This document shows positions 1 through 7,906 of a stretch of 64,000 nucleotides of DNA, in pieces; position 1 is the first letter of the stretch, and the number at the start of each line of letters is the position of its first letter. Under the pieces are notes generated by a model. The model worked only from the letters and a program-made list of their open reading frames with translations. It was not told where the DNA came from and searched no databases. The DNA lies in contig CAVKWQ010000001.1 in assembly GCA_963660385.1 (NCBI GenBank), positions 20,894 to 84,893 of the forward strand, written 5' to 3'. Source of the stretch: Avelusimicrobium sp963660385. GTDB lineage: Bacteria; Elusimicrobiota; Elusimicrobia; Elusimicrobiales; Elusimicrobiaceae. Made by a program: the position numbers and the translations under genes.

Positions 1-749
1 GATTTTTTGGAGTCCGTGTTATTGAAACCTAACAAAAAGTCAAAATTGCTTCTATCGGGGTTACTGCCAAAGACCGGGTCCCCCGTGTCGCCGTCAATGA
101 ATTTCCGGCAAACTTGGAAGCATTGCGTATCGGAGCAGACATTTACAATGTTCACGTCTGCGCACTCGCGGCCACTAAAAACCATATCGTCGCGGTTGAG
201 AATCATTTTCGGGAAAGCCGTTTTCAGTTTTGCCGCATTTTTGGCTACGAACAAATCCGTAATCGGCAATTTTTCAATTTCCTTCTTTAATTTGGCATTT
301 GCGCCGTCAATGACAATAAGTAACAATTTGTCTTCTTGGCGGAAATCTTTCGGACCAATGGTTACCCCGTCCACGCTGATATCAGAAATCCAGCGGTTTA
401 CGTTTTGGGTGGTAATTTCGGGGCCTACACCGTTTCCCATATATACAATATGTTCCCCCTTGCCGCTTAAATCCATACAAGCGCGGGAGGCCAAAAGCGT
501 ATTAGGTGCAATGCGTACCGCGGGGCATTCCTTTACAATAGGGTCATTGTTCGCGTAAACATCGGTAAAACGGGCTTGCACCGTCATTTTAATCATAATG
601 ACACCCTTTTCGTGTGCATTTGTGGAAGAAGATGCCGCCAATTTCTTTTTAATCGCAGAGTCAAGCATTTTTGATTTATCTGGCGTTTGCGCGTTTAAAA
701 CGGCCGCGCAACTGCAAAAAGCCAACAGTAAAACCAGCAATTTTTTCAT
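1..749 (-). CDS. Exported trypsin-fold-like protein, probably catalytically dead (partial; C-terminus off the left edge)
   Basis: At least 249 residues are visible. The start at 749 has a GAGGA Shine-Dalgarno five bases upstream. The N-terminus MKKLLVLLLAFCSCAAVLNA is a signal peptide, so the product is exported. Weak chymotrypsin-fold landmarks are present: LLASRAC sits where proteases have TAAHC, DKLLLIVID where they have DIALL, and DGDTGDPVF where they have GDSGGPVF. The catalytic His is therefore replaced by Ala and Ser by Thr, while Asp may remain. It is a tandem paralogue of the next gene (shared CM-D/N-S-G/T and hVYM segments). The promoter lies at 785-813 beside a GGCC-rich palindromic element. 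Family membership is inferred from motif alignment only. Confidence 0.6.
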   Translation of the reverse strand, partial: MKKLLVLLLAFCSCAAVLNAQTPDKSKMLDSAIKKKLAASSSTNAHEKGVIMIKMTVQARFTDVYANNDPIVKECPAVRIAPNTLLASRACMDLSGKGEHIVYMGNGVGPEITTQNVNRWISDISVDGVTIGPKDFRQEDKLLLIVIDGANAKLKKEIEKLPITDLFVAKNAAKLKTAFPKMILNRDDMVFSGRECADVNIVNVCSDTQCFQVCRKFIDGDTGDPVFGSNPDRSNFDFLLGFNNTDSKK

Positions 750-784
750 AAGGTTCCTCGTATTAGAAAATATCCTTCTCTATA

Positions 785-845
785 ATCATATGATTTTTTA
801 CCTGGAATTTCCAGGGCCAAAGGGCCCAGGCCTTGTATAGGCCCT
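785..845 (-). promoter_or_regulatory. GGCC palindromic element, copy A, with promoter of the gene starting at 749
   Basis: Read on the minus strand, the palindrome GGGCCCTTTGGCCC (814-827) directly abuts a -35 box TGGAAA (808-813). A 17-base spacer and a -10 box TATGAT (785-790) follow. The -35 box is itself inside a palindrome CCTGGAATTTCCAGG (801-815). Upstream lies GGCCTATACAAGGCC (831-844). The same layout recurs at 1831-1907, 37409-37487 and 51243-51303. Confidence 0.6.
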
Positions 846-872
846 AAAAAACACCCGCCTTGCAGGCGGGTG
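846..872 (-). terminator. Rho-independent terminator of the 879-1802 gene
   Basis: CACCCGCCT (852-860) pairs with AGGCGGGTG (864-872) around a three-base loop. On the minus strand six T follow. It lies directly after the stop codon at 879, so it ends the upstream pseudoprotease-like gene and separates it from copy A of the promoter element. Confidence 0.85.
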
Positions 873-878
873 GTAAAA

Positions 879-1802
879 CTATTTAAAGAACGGAACGGCG
901 GTTCCATCAAAGAATAAACGCCCTTTTATGCGGTTCCAATCTTGGGGACGATACTTGTTTATTGCATCTTTGATGAAAAGCAAATCTTCCTTGGTAAGCG
1001 AATACCAAGTATCCGATGTTTTTCCGTCATAGGTGTGGAAAGTATCATCAAACGTCATTTGCAATGCATAGGATATTTCGCCTTTATTATAGGCCGCTAA
1101 AAATTCATTTTCTTGTTTGGAAAACAAGAACAAGGGGTCCGTGGCCGTGCCCGATAAATCCATAAAGTTCTCTTTAAGTTTAAAGGTATTTCCTTTAATG
1201 GAGTTGGACTTGAAGGATCTTTCACGCACGGCGTCTGTTCCCAGACGGGCGGTGTTGATTTTAACCGTATGGTTAGCGCTTAATGCAAACAATTTGGAAG
1301 GAGACGTGGTACCTAAGACATTTACATACGGCCCGGTAAAACTGGCGTTATTGCTCCAAATAAGCATAATCCGTTCGTTGCGGGTGTAGTTGTTTACGTT
1401 AAGGGCAATCCTGCCAGCAGAGGCTTTTAGAATTTTACGGTGGTGGCGTTCCATATAGACGTGGTCCCCCGGCTCGCGAATATCTTCGGTAGAATAGTTC
1501 ATACAAGTTCCGGCTAAAAGCAACCAATGGGAATCCAAGGCATAGGCTTTGCAGGCGATATCCGCCTCAAAGGGGCCGTTTTCTTGTTCCATATTATGGT
1601 CATAAAAGTTTTCGGTAATATTAAAATCTACACGGATATTTTCGCTGATGGCCCCTTTATTGGTTTCTCTATGGGTGGGGCGGGCCTTTTTGTCTTGTTG
1701 TATGATTTTGTCTGCGATTGTGCTTTCAGCAAAGACTGGTTGGATAGTGGTGGTGGCGGTTAATACGCCAAGCGTTAAAGCAACTGCTAAAAGTTTCTTC
1801 AT
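879..1802 (-). CDS. Exported trypsin-fold-like protein lacking all three catalytic residues
   Basis: 307 residues from ATG 1802, preceded by GGAGG; an in-frame extension to 1841 lacks a ribosome site. A signal peptide (MKKLLAVAL...VFA) directs export. Chymotrypsin-like landmarks are degenerate: HWLLLAGTC replaces WVLTAAHC (His to Thr), NERIMLIW replaces the Asp box, and SGTATDPLF replaces GDSGGPLF (Ser to Ala). If the alignment is right it is a pseudoprotease, perhaps a binding or surface protein. It is a tandem paralogue of the partial gene to its left. It has its own promoter with a GGCC element (1831-1907) and its own terminator. No closer family is recognised. Confidence 0.6.
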   Translation of the reverse strand: MKKLLAVALTLGVLTATTTIQPVFAESTIADKIIQQDKKARPTHRETNKGAISENIRVDFNITENFYDHNMEQENGPFEADIACKAYALDSHWLLLAGTCMNYSTEDIREPGDHVYMERHHRKILKASAGRIALNVNNYTRNERIMLIWSNNASFTGPYVNVLGTTSPSKLFALSANHTVKINTARLGTDAVRERSFKSNSIKGNTFKLKENFMDLSGTATDPLFLFSKQENEFLAAYNKGEISYALQMTFDDTFHTYDGKTSDTWYSLTKEDLLFIKDAINKYRPQDWNRIKGRLFFDGTAVPFFK

Positions 1803-1830
1803 ACATCCTCCTAGATTATTTTCTCTATAT

Positions 1831-1907
1831 ATTCTATACAACTATTTAACATTTTTCCAGTTCCCAAAAGGCCTACTTTCCTTGGGGCCAAAGGACCTAT
1901 AATAGGC
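1831..1907 (-). promoter_or_regulatory. GGCC palindromic element, copy B, with promoter of the 879-1802 gene
   Basis: On the minus strand: CCTATTATAGG then TCCTTTGGCCCC (within 1885-1907), then a second diverged core TAGGCCTTTTGGG (1863-1875). Next come -35 TGGAAA (1854-1859), a 17-base spacer and -10 TAGAAT (1831-1836). The transcript would start about 20 bases before the ATG at 1802. B is the only copy with two cores in tandem. Confidence 0.6.
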
Positions 1908-1940
1908 AATACCGGGCGGTTGGCCTTTTTCCCCTAACAT

Positions 1941-1971
1941 AAAAAACCGGGACACTTTAAAAGTGCCCCGG
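1941..1971 (-). terminator. Terminator of groES-groEL
   Basis: CCGGGACACTTT (1947-1958) pairs with AAAGTGCCCCGG (1960-1971). On the minus strand it is followed by six T (1941-1946). It sits 22 bases past the groEL stop codon. A T run on the plus side could make it bidirectional. Confidence 0.9.
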
Positions 1972-1992
1972 TTTTTCGTACAGGCTGTTAAA

Positions 1993-3627
1993 TTACATCA
2001 TACCGCCCATTCCGCCCATACCGGGCATCGCGGGGGCGTGAGCGCCTTCTTTTTCGGGGGCATCCGCCACCAAGGCTTCGGTAAGGAGTACCGTGCCGGT
2101 GATAGAAGCCGCATTTTCAAGCGCGGTGCGAACCACTTTGGCCGGGTCCACTACGCCCGCCTTCAAGAGGTCGCAGTAGGTGTTGTTTTCGGCATCGTAG
2201 CCGTCGGCGGCGCCTTTCATACTAAGCACCTTGTCCACCACTACCGCACCGTCCAAGCCAGCGTTGGCGGCGATTTGTTTCAAGGGGGCCGTCAAGGCTT
2301 TCTTAACAATGTTGATACCCGTGCGGATATCGTCGTTGTCGGCTTTCAAGGCTTCCAAGGCCTTTTGGCTGCGGGCCAACGCTACACCGCCGCCAGGCAC
2401 GAGGCCTTCTTCCACACCGGCTTTGGTAGCGTTTTTGGCGTCTTCCACTTTGGCTTTTTTGGCTTTCAGTTCGGTTTCCGTAGCAGCACCTACGCTGATA
2501 ACGGCCACACCGCCGGAAAGTTTAGCCAAGCGTTCTTGGAGTTTTTCTTTATCGTACTCGCTCTTGGAGTTTTCAATTTGTTTGCGGATTTGTTCGGCGC
2601 GGGCCGCAATGGCTTCCTTGCTGCCTTTACCGCTGACGATAGTGGTGTTTTCTTTATCTACCACTACGCGGGCGCATTGGCCGAGCATAGCGAGTTCGGC
2701 TTTGTCCAACTTAATGCCGCGTTCTTCGCTAAGCACTTCGCCGCCCGTCAAAATGGCGATATCTTCCAACATTTCTTTGCGTCTGTCGCCAAAGCCCGGG
2801 GCTTTAACCGCGCAACCCTTCAAGGTGCCGCGGAGTTTGTTTACTACCAAGGTAGCCAACGCTTCGCCGTCCACATCTTCGGCAATGATGAGGAACTGCT
2901 TGCCGCTTTGTACGATTTTTTCCAAAACCGGCAAGAGGTCGTTCATAGAGGAAATCTTCTTGTCCGTAATGATGATGTACGGGTTTTCCAACACGCACTC
3001 CATACGTTCGGAATCGGTTACAAAGTAAGGAGAAATGTAACCGCGGTCAAACTGCATACCTTCCACAATATCCAGTTGGGTGGTAGCGGTTTTGCCTTCT
3101 TCTACGGTGATGACGCCTTCCGCGCCGACCTTTTCAATCGCTTCGGCAATCATATTACCGATTTCGCGGTCGTTGGAAGAAATAGTAGCGATTTGGGCTT
3201 TTTCTTCTTTGGTCTTTACGGGTTTGTGCATTTTGGCCAGTTCCGCTTTGGTGGCTTCTACGGCCATTTCAATACCCTTTTTGACGAGCGTCGGATTGGC
3301 ACCGGCGGTAATGTTTTTAATCCCTTCGGTCAACATCGCGTTGGCGAGCACCGTGGCGGTGGTGGTACCGTCGCCGGCTACGTCGTTGGTTTTGGAGGCG
3401 ACTTCGCGGATTAACTGCGCGCCCATATTTTCAAACTTGTCTTCCAGTTCAATATCTTTGGCGATGGTTACGCCGTCATCAATAATAAGAGGAGAGCCAA
3501 ATTTCTTTTCCAATACTACGCTTCTGCCCTTAGGTCCGAGCGTAACTTTTACAGCGTTTGCAACTTTTTCAATGCCCGATTTCATTTTGGCGCGGGCATC
3601 GTCGCCGTACATAATTTGTTTAGCCAT
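1993..3627 (-). CDS. groL: Chaperonin GroEL (Hsp60)
   Basis: 544 residues, the usual length. It forms the double-ring ATP-driven folding chamber in the cytoplasm together with GroES. The N-terminus MAKQIMYGDDARAKM, the ATP-binding TLGPKGR and GDGTTTATVLA segments, and the Gly/Met tail ending GMGGMGGMM are all canonical. It follows groES by 18 bases on the same strand and shares its CIRCE-controlled promoter, with a strong terminator downstream. Nothing unusual is seen. The large open frame on the opposite strand (1963-3414) is a shadow of this gene. Confidence 0.99.
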   Translation of the reverse strand: MAKQIMYGDDARAKMKSGIEKVANAVKVTLGPKGRSVVLEKKFGSPLIIDDGVTIAKDIELEDKFENMGAQLIREVASKTNDVAGDGTTTATVLANAMLTEGIKNITAGANPTLVKKGIEMAVEATKAELAKMHKPVKTKEEKAQIATISSNDREIGNMIAEAIEKVGAEGVITVEEGKTATTQLDIVEGMQFDRGYISPYFVTDSERMECVLENPYIIITDKKISSMNDLLPVLEKIVQSGKQFLIIAEDVDGEALATLVVNKLRGTLKGCAVKAPGFGDRRKEMLEDIAILTGGEVLSEERGIKLDKAELAMLGQCARVVVDKENTTIVSGKGSKEAIAARAEQIRKQIENSKSEYDKEKLQERLAKLSGGVAVISVGAATETELKAKKAKVEDAKNATKAGVEEGLVPGGGVALARSQKALEALKADNDDIRTGINIVKKALTAPLKQIAANAGLDGAVVVDKVLSMKGAADGYDAENNTYCDLLKAGVVDPAKVVRTALENAASITGTVLLTEALVADAPEKEGAHAPAMPGMGGMGGMM

Positions 3628-3645
3628 ACTGATTATTTCCCCCTA

Positions 3646-3939
3646 TTACCCTAAAATACCCAAGATTTCGTCTTGGTGGATGATTAAATATGTTTCGTCG
3701 TCCAGTTTTACTTCGGTTCCGGAGTATTTGCCGTACAACACGCGGTCGCCTTTTTTAACGTCCATCGGCGCGCGTTCGCCTTTTTCGTTCAATTTGCCGG
3801 CACCGACGGCCAACACTTCGCCTTCCATCGGTTTTTCTTTGGCGGTGTCAGGAATGATGATTCCCCCTTTCATCGTTTCTCTTTCAATGGGCTTTACGAT
3901 TACACGGTCGCCCAACGGTTTAATTTTTACTTCTGCCAT
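3646..3939 (-). CDS. groS: Co-chaperonin GroES
   Basis: 97 residues from ATG 3939 (MAEVKIKPLGDRVIVKP). A GTG two codons further upstream is an alternative start. It is the heptameric lid of the GroEL chamber. The mobile-loop segment (ERETMKGGIIIPDTAKEKP) and the GDRVLYGKYSGTEVKLDDETYLI core are typical. It is the first gene of the groES-groEL operon, downstream of a promoter overlapped by a CIRCE operator (3990-4016), so HrcA repression and heat induction are expected. Confidence 0.98.
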   Translation of the reverse strand: MAEVKIKPLGDRVIVKPIERETMKGGIIIPDTAKEKPMEGEVLAVGAGKLNEKGERAPMDVKKGDRVLYGKYSGTEVKLDDETYLIIHQDEILGILG

Positions 3940-3989
3940 TTTCACTCACTCCTTATGAAGATATTGTAAATATAACGCCTGTGAGGTTG

Positions 3990-4043
3990 TTAGCACTCAC
4001 TTTGGCTTAATGCTAATTTAGCATTTCTGTTTAAAATTGTCAA
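3990..4043 (-). promoter_or_regulatory. groE promoter with CIRCE (HrcA) operator
   Basis: On the minus strand: -35 TTGACA (4038-4043), 17-base spacer, -10 TAAATT (4015-4020). An inverted repeat overlaps the start region. In plus-strand reading it is TTAGCACTC (3990-3998), nine bases, then TAATGCTAA (4008-4016). The CIRCE consensus is TTAGCACTC-N9-GAGTGCTAA, so one arm is perfect and the other matches 7 of 9. Position and spacing are those of a HrcA operator. Confidence 0.88.
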
Positions 4044-4044
4044 C

Positions 4045-4071
4045 CCCCTTATTAGAGTGCTAATAAAGGGG
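4045..4071 (-). terminator. Hairpin between the PP2C gene and the groE promoter, carrying an extra CIRCE half-site
   Basis: CCCCTTATTAG (4045-4055) pairs with CTAATAAAGGGG (4060-4071) around AGTG. It probably ends the phosphatase/kinase transcript, although only a weak T-rich stretch follows. The loop side contains a complete GAGTGCTAA CIRCE arm two bases upstream of the groE -35 box. Confidence 0.5.
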
Positions 4072-4101
4072 TTGTTAAAATACGGTTTTTTCAGGCGGGA
4101 A

Positions 4102-4926
4102 TTACCTTCTGGAAAAGAACGTTTTTAAGCGTTGCTTAAAGGTAAGTTTTTTGGCCGGAAGAATTTTGATAAGGACGGCGGAAATATTATCCTGCCCGTC
4201 TTTATCGTTAGACACGCGCACCAGTTGCTTGCACAGTTTAACAATGGGCAACTGGCTTCCCTCGCGCAGGATATCGCCCATATCGTTTTCGGAAAGCCCC
4301 TTATAAAGGCCGTCCGAGCACAACAGCAATGTATCACCGATTTTGACCGGGAATTTTAACAGGTCAAATTCAATATTCTTTTTAATACCCATTGCGCGGG
4401 TGAGGACGTTTTGGATTTTGGAGTGGTCGGCCTCGGCACGGGTCAAAAGGCCGCGGCGGACGTGCTCCATAGCCAACGAGTGGTCCGTGGTAATTTGGAC
4501 AATCTTTTTATCCCGAAACAAGTATAGACGCGAATCCCCGACGTGTACGGCGGTGGCGAAATCCCCGTCAAAAAGTACTCCCGTCAAGGTGGTGCCCATC
4601 ATCCGGTAAATGTCGGACGATTGCGCCGTAGAATAAATGGCGGCGTTTGCCAAATTGGCGGCCATTAACAGTTTGCGTTCGGCCGGGTCCAGTTTGGGCA
4701 AGAAATTCTCCGGGATTTTTAATTGGTTGGTATTTACCTTGCGTATGGTTTCCGCCAGTACGGACACGGCGATATTGCTGGCAATTTCGCCCGCGCTGTG
4801 CCCCCCCATACCGTCGGCCACTACGCCAAGGCCCAAGTCGGAAGAAATGAGCACGTTATCTTCGTTTTTTTCACGGATTTTGCCAATGTCGGTTACGGCC
4901 GCAAACTCAATGTCAAAACTGCTCAT
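4102..4926 (-). CDS. PP2C-family Ser/Thr protein phosphatase
   Basis: 274 residues, the normal size for a bacterial PrpC/Stp-type enzyme. It removes phosphate from Ser/Thr residues using two metal ions. The metal-binding motifs are intact: an early NED (REKNEDNV), VADGMGGHSAGE near residue 35, HVGDSRLYL, LLCSDGLYK and DGQDNISAVLI. There is no transmembrane segment, so it is cytoplasmic. Its start overlaps the stop of the kinase gene by four bases (ATGA), so the two are translationally coupled and form a kinase/phosphatase switch. Confidence 0.95.
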   Translation of the reverse strand: MSSFDIEFAAVTDIGKIREKNEDNVLISSDLGLGVVADGMGGHSAGEIASNIAVSVLAETIRKVNTNQLKIPENFLPKLDPAERKLLMAANLANAAIYSTAQSSDIYRMMGTTLTGVLFDGDFATAVHVGDSRLYLFRDKKIVQITTDHSLAMEHVRRGLLTRAEADHSKIQNVLTRAMGIKKNIEFDLLKFPVKIGDTLLLCSDGLYKGLSENDMGDILREGSQLPIVKLCKQLVRVSNDKDGQDNISAVLIKILPAKKLTFKQRLKTFFSRR

Positions 4927-7238
4927 AACTCCTCCTCTTTAAACAAGATAGTGCCCGCACACGAGCAAACGCCAAACAGGTAAAGCATTACAATCAAGAA
5001 GCCGTAGGCGTTGTTATCCTGCGCGTAGCGGTTGAAGTTGTAAAGCGGCAAACTGACCGCATAATCCCACACGGATAGGTGCATTTTGTTTTCCCCGCCG
5101 TGGTAATATTGCTGTAAGAAATGGATAAACATCGGCATTGTCTGCTCGTCAAACACGCCCGGGGCCGCGCGGTTAATGCGGGTTTCCAAGAACGCGTAAG
5201 TTTCATCCTCACTCAGCCCGGTCAGTTCGTTGGTTTTATCAATTTGGGCAAAGGTTTGGCGTTGGCTTTTAATACCCACCAATTTTTCCATACGGGCGGT
5301 AGATTCGGCGTCGTGGGTAGAGGCTACCTTAATATGGTCGGTTAAGGCCGCCAAGGTCTTGTTGGTTGTGTCCGTCAGGCCGGATACCGCATATACCCAC
5401 ATCCCGCCAATGCCAAGCACCATCAGCACAAACGGGAAAAGGATACTGTTTTCCCGCTTGACGAGCAGGTAATAGGCGGATAAGAACCCGCAGAAGAGCG
5501 CCGCGTAAAAGATTACCTGTACGGTAACGTCTTGGCTGGCCGGCGGAATAGACAAGTGCGCCGCCAAAAACGCGGTTACCATAGAAAAGATAAGGAGTGC
5601 GGTGCCCAACACGCCTTGCGCAATAGAGCGGTTTACGCGCCAGCACAGCGACAATCCCCACGCGGCGGCCAATACCAAATAGCACAGGTAATATTCCGGC
5701 GTAAAGAGGTATTGCCCCACTTGGGATAAGTCCATAAAGGCCGCTTCGGGAGTGAATAACCCCGTCATATACGACACCACCGCCAACACCAAAAGCAGCG
5801 TGGTGGAGCGCGAAAAGGCCCTTATGGTGGAAGAAGCAAAGATAAACATCAGGGTAACGGCTGCCACACCCGTCATAAGCGCCTGGTTGGGCTCGTACTG
5901 GGCCGCAAAGAACGGGTTAATCAGGTTGGATAAAAAGCCCGCTGTTAAATCCGTATGCACGGAGCAAATCTTGCCGAACGTATAGAAAACGTAAATAATC
6001 CCGGCGGCAAACGCCATAAAGAGCGGTACAAACAGGATAAATTTTACAATATCCGTGGCCGCCGCTTTAATGACGGGCGCCCCGTTTCCACGCGGTTTGC
6101 GCACCTGTTTGGCGGGGACAAACACATTAACGGGTTTTACATCTTGCGCCGCCAGCATTTGCGGTTCGGGCTCTTTTTTAGGAACCTTGGGCGTATCGGG
6201 AATATCCGCCGCCGCGTTTATGCTGGGCATAAGCGAGGGCAGACGGGCCGAAGACGTGGTTTTCGGGCGGGCCGCCGCTTCCTGTGCGCGGGCTTTGGTA
6301 ATGCTCTGCGTGGTGGGCATTTCCTCTTTGGCAATTTTTAACGGGCCTTCCTCGCCCAAATCAATCGCACGGCCGGAGTTGCCCATTTTTACGCGCAGTT
6401 GGTCCTCCGCGCGCATTTTTTGGAAATACTGATAGGTTTCTTTGGCGGTTTGGAAGCGGTCATCCGGGTTTTTGCTCATCAGTTTTTGCACCGCAAGCGC
6501 GAGCCAGCCCGGCATATCCTTGCGGATTTTGGCCGGATTGGGCACCGGGTCGTTGATGTGCTTTTGGATGATATCAATGGTATTTTTGCCGTTGTACGGG
6601 AATTGCCCCGTCAGTACATAGTACATACTGGCCCCGACGGAATACAAATCCGCGCGCGTATCCAGGTCCTTGCCCAAGGCCTGTTCCGGCGCGATAAAAT
6701 ACGCCGTGCCGGCCAGTTCGGTGGTTTTGGTGGAGCCTTTGCTTTTATCCACCTTTTTGGCGATACCGAAGTCCACCACTTTGGGCTGCATTTGCGGGTT
6801 AATCAAAATATTGGAAGGTTTAATATCCCGGTGGATAATCCCCTTTTCGTGCGCGGCGGACAAGCCCTGTAAAACGCCTTCAAACAAGTCCAAAATCAGC
6901 CCAATCGGCAGAACTTTGTTGCGCTTTAACATCATTGAAAGGGTTTGCCCCTCAATAAACGACATTACAATAAAGTAATAGCCCTTTTCCTTGCCGACGT
7001 TATACACGTTTACAATGTTGGGGTGGTCCAATTCCGCAATAGCGCGGGCCTCGGTTAAAAAGAGTTCCACCGCTTTTTTATCGTTAGCCAAGGCGGGGCT
7101 TAAAATCTTTACGCAGACGATGCGGTTTAAGGCTTTGTGGCGCGCTTTATATACCGCGCCCATACCGCCTTCGGCGACTTTGTTTAAAATTTCGCAACCG
7201 GAAATTTCTTTTCCAACCAATGAGGGAGTATTGTTCAT
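4923..7238 (-). CDS. Membrane Ser/Thr protein kinase (PknB-like kinase domain) with multi-TM C-terminus
   Basis: 771 residues. The N-terminal kinase domain has a Gly-rich loop AEGGMGAVY (22-30), catalytic Lys44 in VKIL, HRDIKPSN with Asp138, and DFG at 156-158, so it should be active. A Pro/Ala-rich linker (about 280-400) leads to roughly eight hydrophobic helices spread over residues 405-765, with one long non-membrane stretch around 625-720. There are no PASTA repeats, unlike PknB. The membrane half presumably senses something, but its ligand is unknown. AAGGA precedes the ATG at 7238. It is first in an operon with the PP2C phosphatase. Confidence 0.93.
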   Translation of the reverse strand: MNNTPSLVGKEISGCEILNKVAEGGMGAVYKARHKALNRIVCVKILSPALANDKKAVELFLTEARAIAELDHPNIVNVYNVGKEKGYYFIVMSFIEGQTLSMMLKRNKVLPIGLILDLFEGVLQGLSAAHEKGIIHRDIKPSNILINPQMQPKVVDFGIAKKVDKSKGSTKTTELAGTAYFIAPEQALGKDLDTRADLYSVGASMYYVLTGQFPYNGKNTIDIIQKHINDPVPNPAKIRKDMPGWLALAVQKLMSKNPDDRFQTAKETYQYFQKMRAEDQLRVKMGNSGRAIDLGEEGPLKIAKEEMPTTQSITKARAQEAAARPKTTSSARLPSLMPSINAAADIPDTPKVPKKEPEPQMLAAQDVKPVNVFVPAKQVRKPRGNGAPVIKAAATDIVKFILFVPLFMAFAAGIIYVFYTFGKICSVHTDLTAGFLSNLINPFFAAQYEPNQALMTGVAAVTLMFIFASSTIRAFSRSTTLLLVLAVVSYMTGLFTPEAAFMDLSQVGQYLFTPEYYLCYLVLAAAWGLSLCWRVNRSIAQGVLGTALLIFSMVTAFLAAHLSIPPASQDVTVQVIFYAALFCGFLSAYYLLVKRENSILFPFVLMVLGIGGMWVYAVSGLTDTTNKTLAALTDHIKVASTHDAESTARMEKLVGIKSQRQTFAQIDKTNELTGLSEDETYAFLETRINRAAPGVFDEQTMPMFIHFLQQYYHGGENKMHLSVWDYAVSLPLYNFNRYAQDNNAYGFLIVMLYLFGVCSCAGTILFKEEEL

Positions 7239-7387
7239 ATGTTCCTTTACAACCCAAATATAAAAATCTTTAAATGATGATGCAAAAATTGCTTGATTTT
7301 ATGATAACCAAGCAATAGAATATAGTTATAGTTAATCTTATCATATTTTACGGGAATAGTTATAGTCTTTTTACGGGGGTGTTTTAT

Positions 7388-7849
7388 ATGAGCGAAAGCA
7401 GTTTTACGTTACTTAGGGATATCGGCGCGTTGCCGCTTGAAAATAACGAAGAGGTCCGTTTTAGTATTGATGCGTACCGAGGGTTCCGCTATGTGTCGGT
7501 GCGGCGGTATTTGCTGACGGACTCTTTCAGCGGGGCCACGCGCGACGGCGTAACGATGACGCCGGAAATCCTGCGCGCCTTGGAGCCTCTTTTGTCCGCG
7601 TTGCCGGATGACATTAAGGCCGTAAAGGACGGCACGATTGGCAAGTTCGCCAAGCGCCCGGGTATTTGCATTGTGGCTTCTGTGGGTACCTTTAAAGGCC
7701 GCCGCGGCTTGGATTTGCGCCAATGGCAGGAAGATGTAGGCTTTACAAAAAAGGGTATTTGGCTGCCGCTAGAAAAACTGCCGGAAATTAAAAAACTTTT
7801 TGCGGCCACCCGCCAGGCCTTGGACGAAAAGCCTGAGGATGATTTTTAA
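7388..7849 (+). CDS. Protein with two PC4 (p15)-like ssDNA-binding repeats
   Basis: 153 residues from ATG 7388, which has GGGGG eight bases upstream. Two segments resemble the PC4/p15 coactivator fold. The first (about 20-75) contains EEVRFSIDAYRGFRYVSVRRY and ends in a Leu-rich helix. The second (about 95-145) contains FKGRRGLDLRQW, then FTKKGIWLPLEKLPEIKKL, which is close to the PC4 pattern KKGI-L-x-L. PC4-like proteins bind single-stranded DNA as dimers, so two copies in one chain would make an intramolecular pair. It is monocistronic and divergent from the kinase, with a terminator at 7869-7899. Function is inferred from fold. Confidence 0.7.
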   Translation: MSESSFTLLRDIGALPLENNEEVRFSIDAYRGFRYVSVRRYLLTDSFSGATRDGVTMTPEILRALEPLLSALPDDIKAVKDGTIGKFAKRPGICIVASVGTFKGRRGLDLRQWQEDVGFTKKGIWLPLEKLPEIKKLFAATRQALDEKPEDDF

Positions 7850-7868
7850 GCCGTTTCCCTGTAACATT

Positions 7869-7899
7869 AAAAAGCCCCGCTCGTTTGAGCGGGGCTTTT
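7869..7899. terminator. Bidirectional terminator between convergent genes
   Basis: GCCCCGCTC (7874-7882) pairs with GAGCGGGGC (7887-7895), flanked by A-rich sequence on the left and TTTT on the right. It serves the plus-strand PC4-like gene (end 7849) and the minus-strand GT9 gene (end 7907). Confidence 0.9.
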
Positions 7900-7906
7900 C
7901 GTCTGT

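Noticed and set aside
7..558. Plus-strand open frame of 183 codons at the left edge
   Set aside because: Opposite a minus-strand gene with a signal peptide, ribosome site and promoter whose 3' end is cut by the window edge. The plus frame has none of these.
1963..3414. Plus-strand open frame of 483 codons opposite groEL
   Set aside because: It is the antisense shadow of a canonical groEL gene and has no ribosome site or family features.
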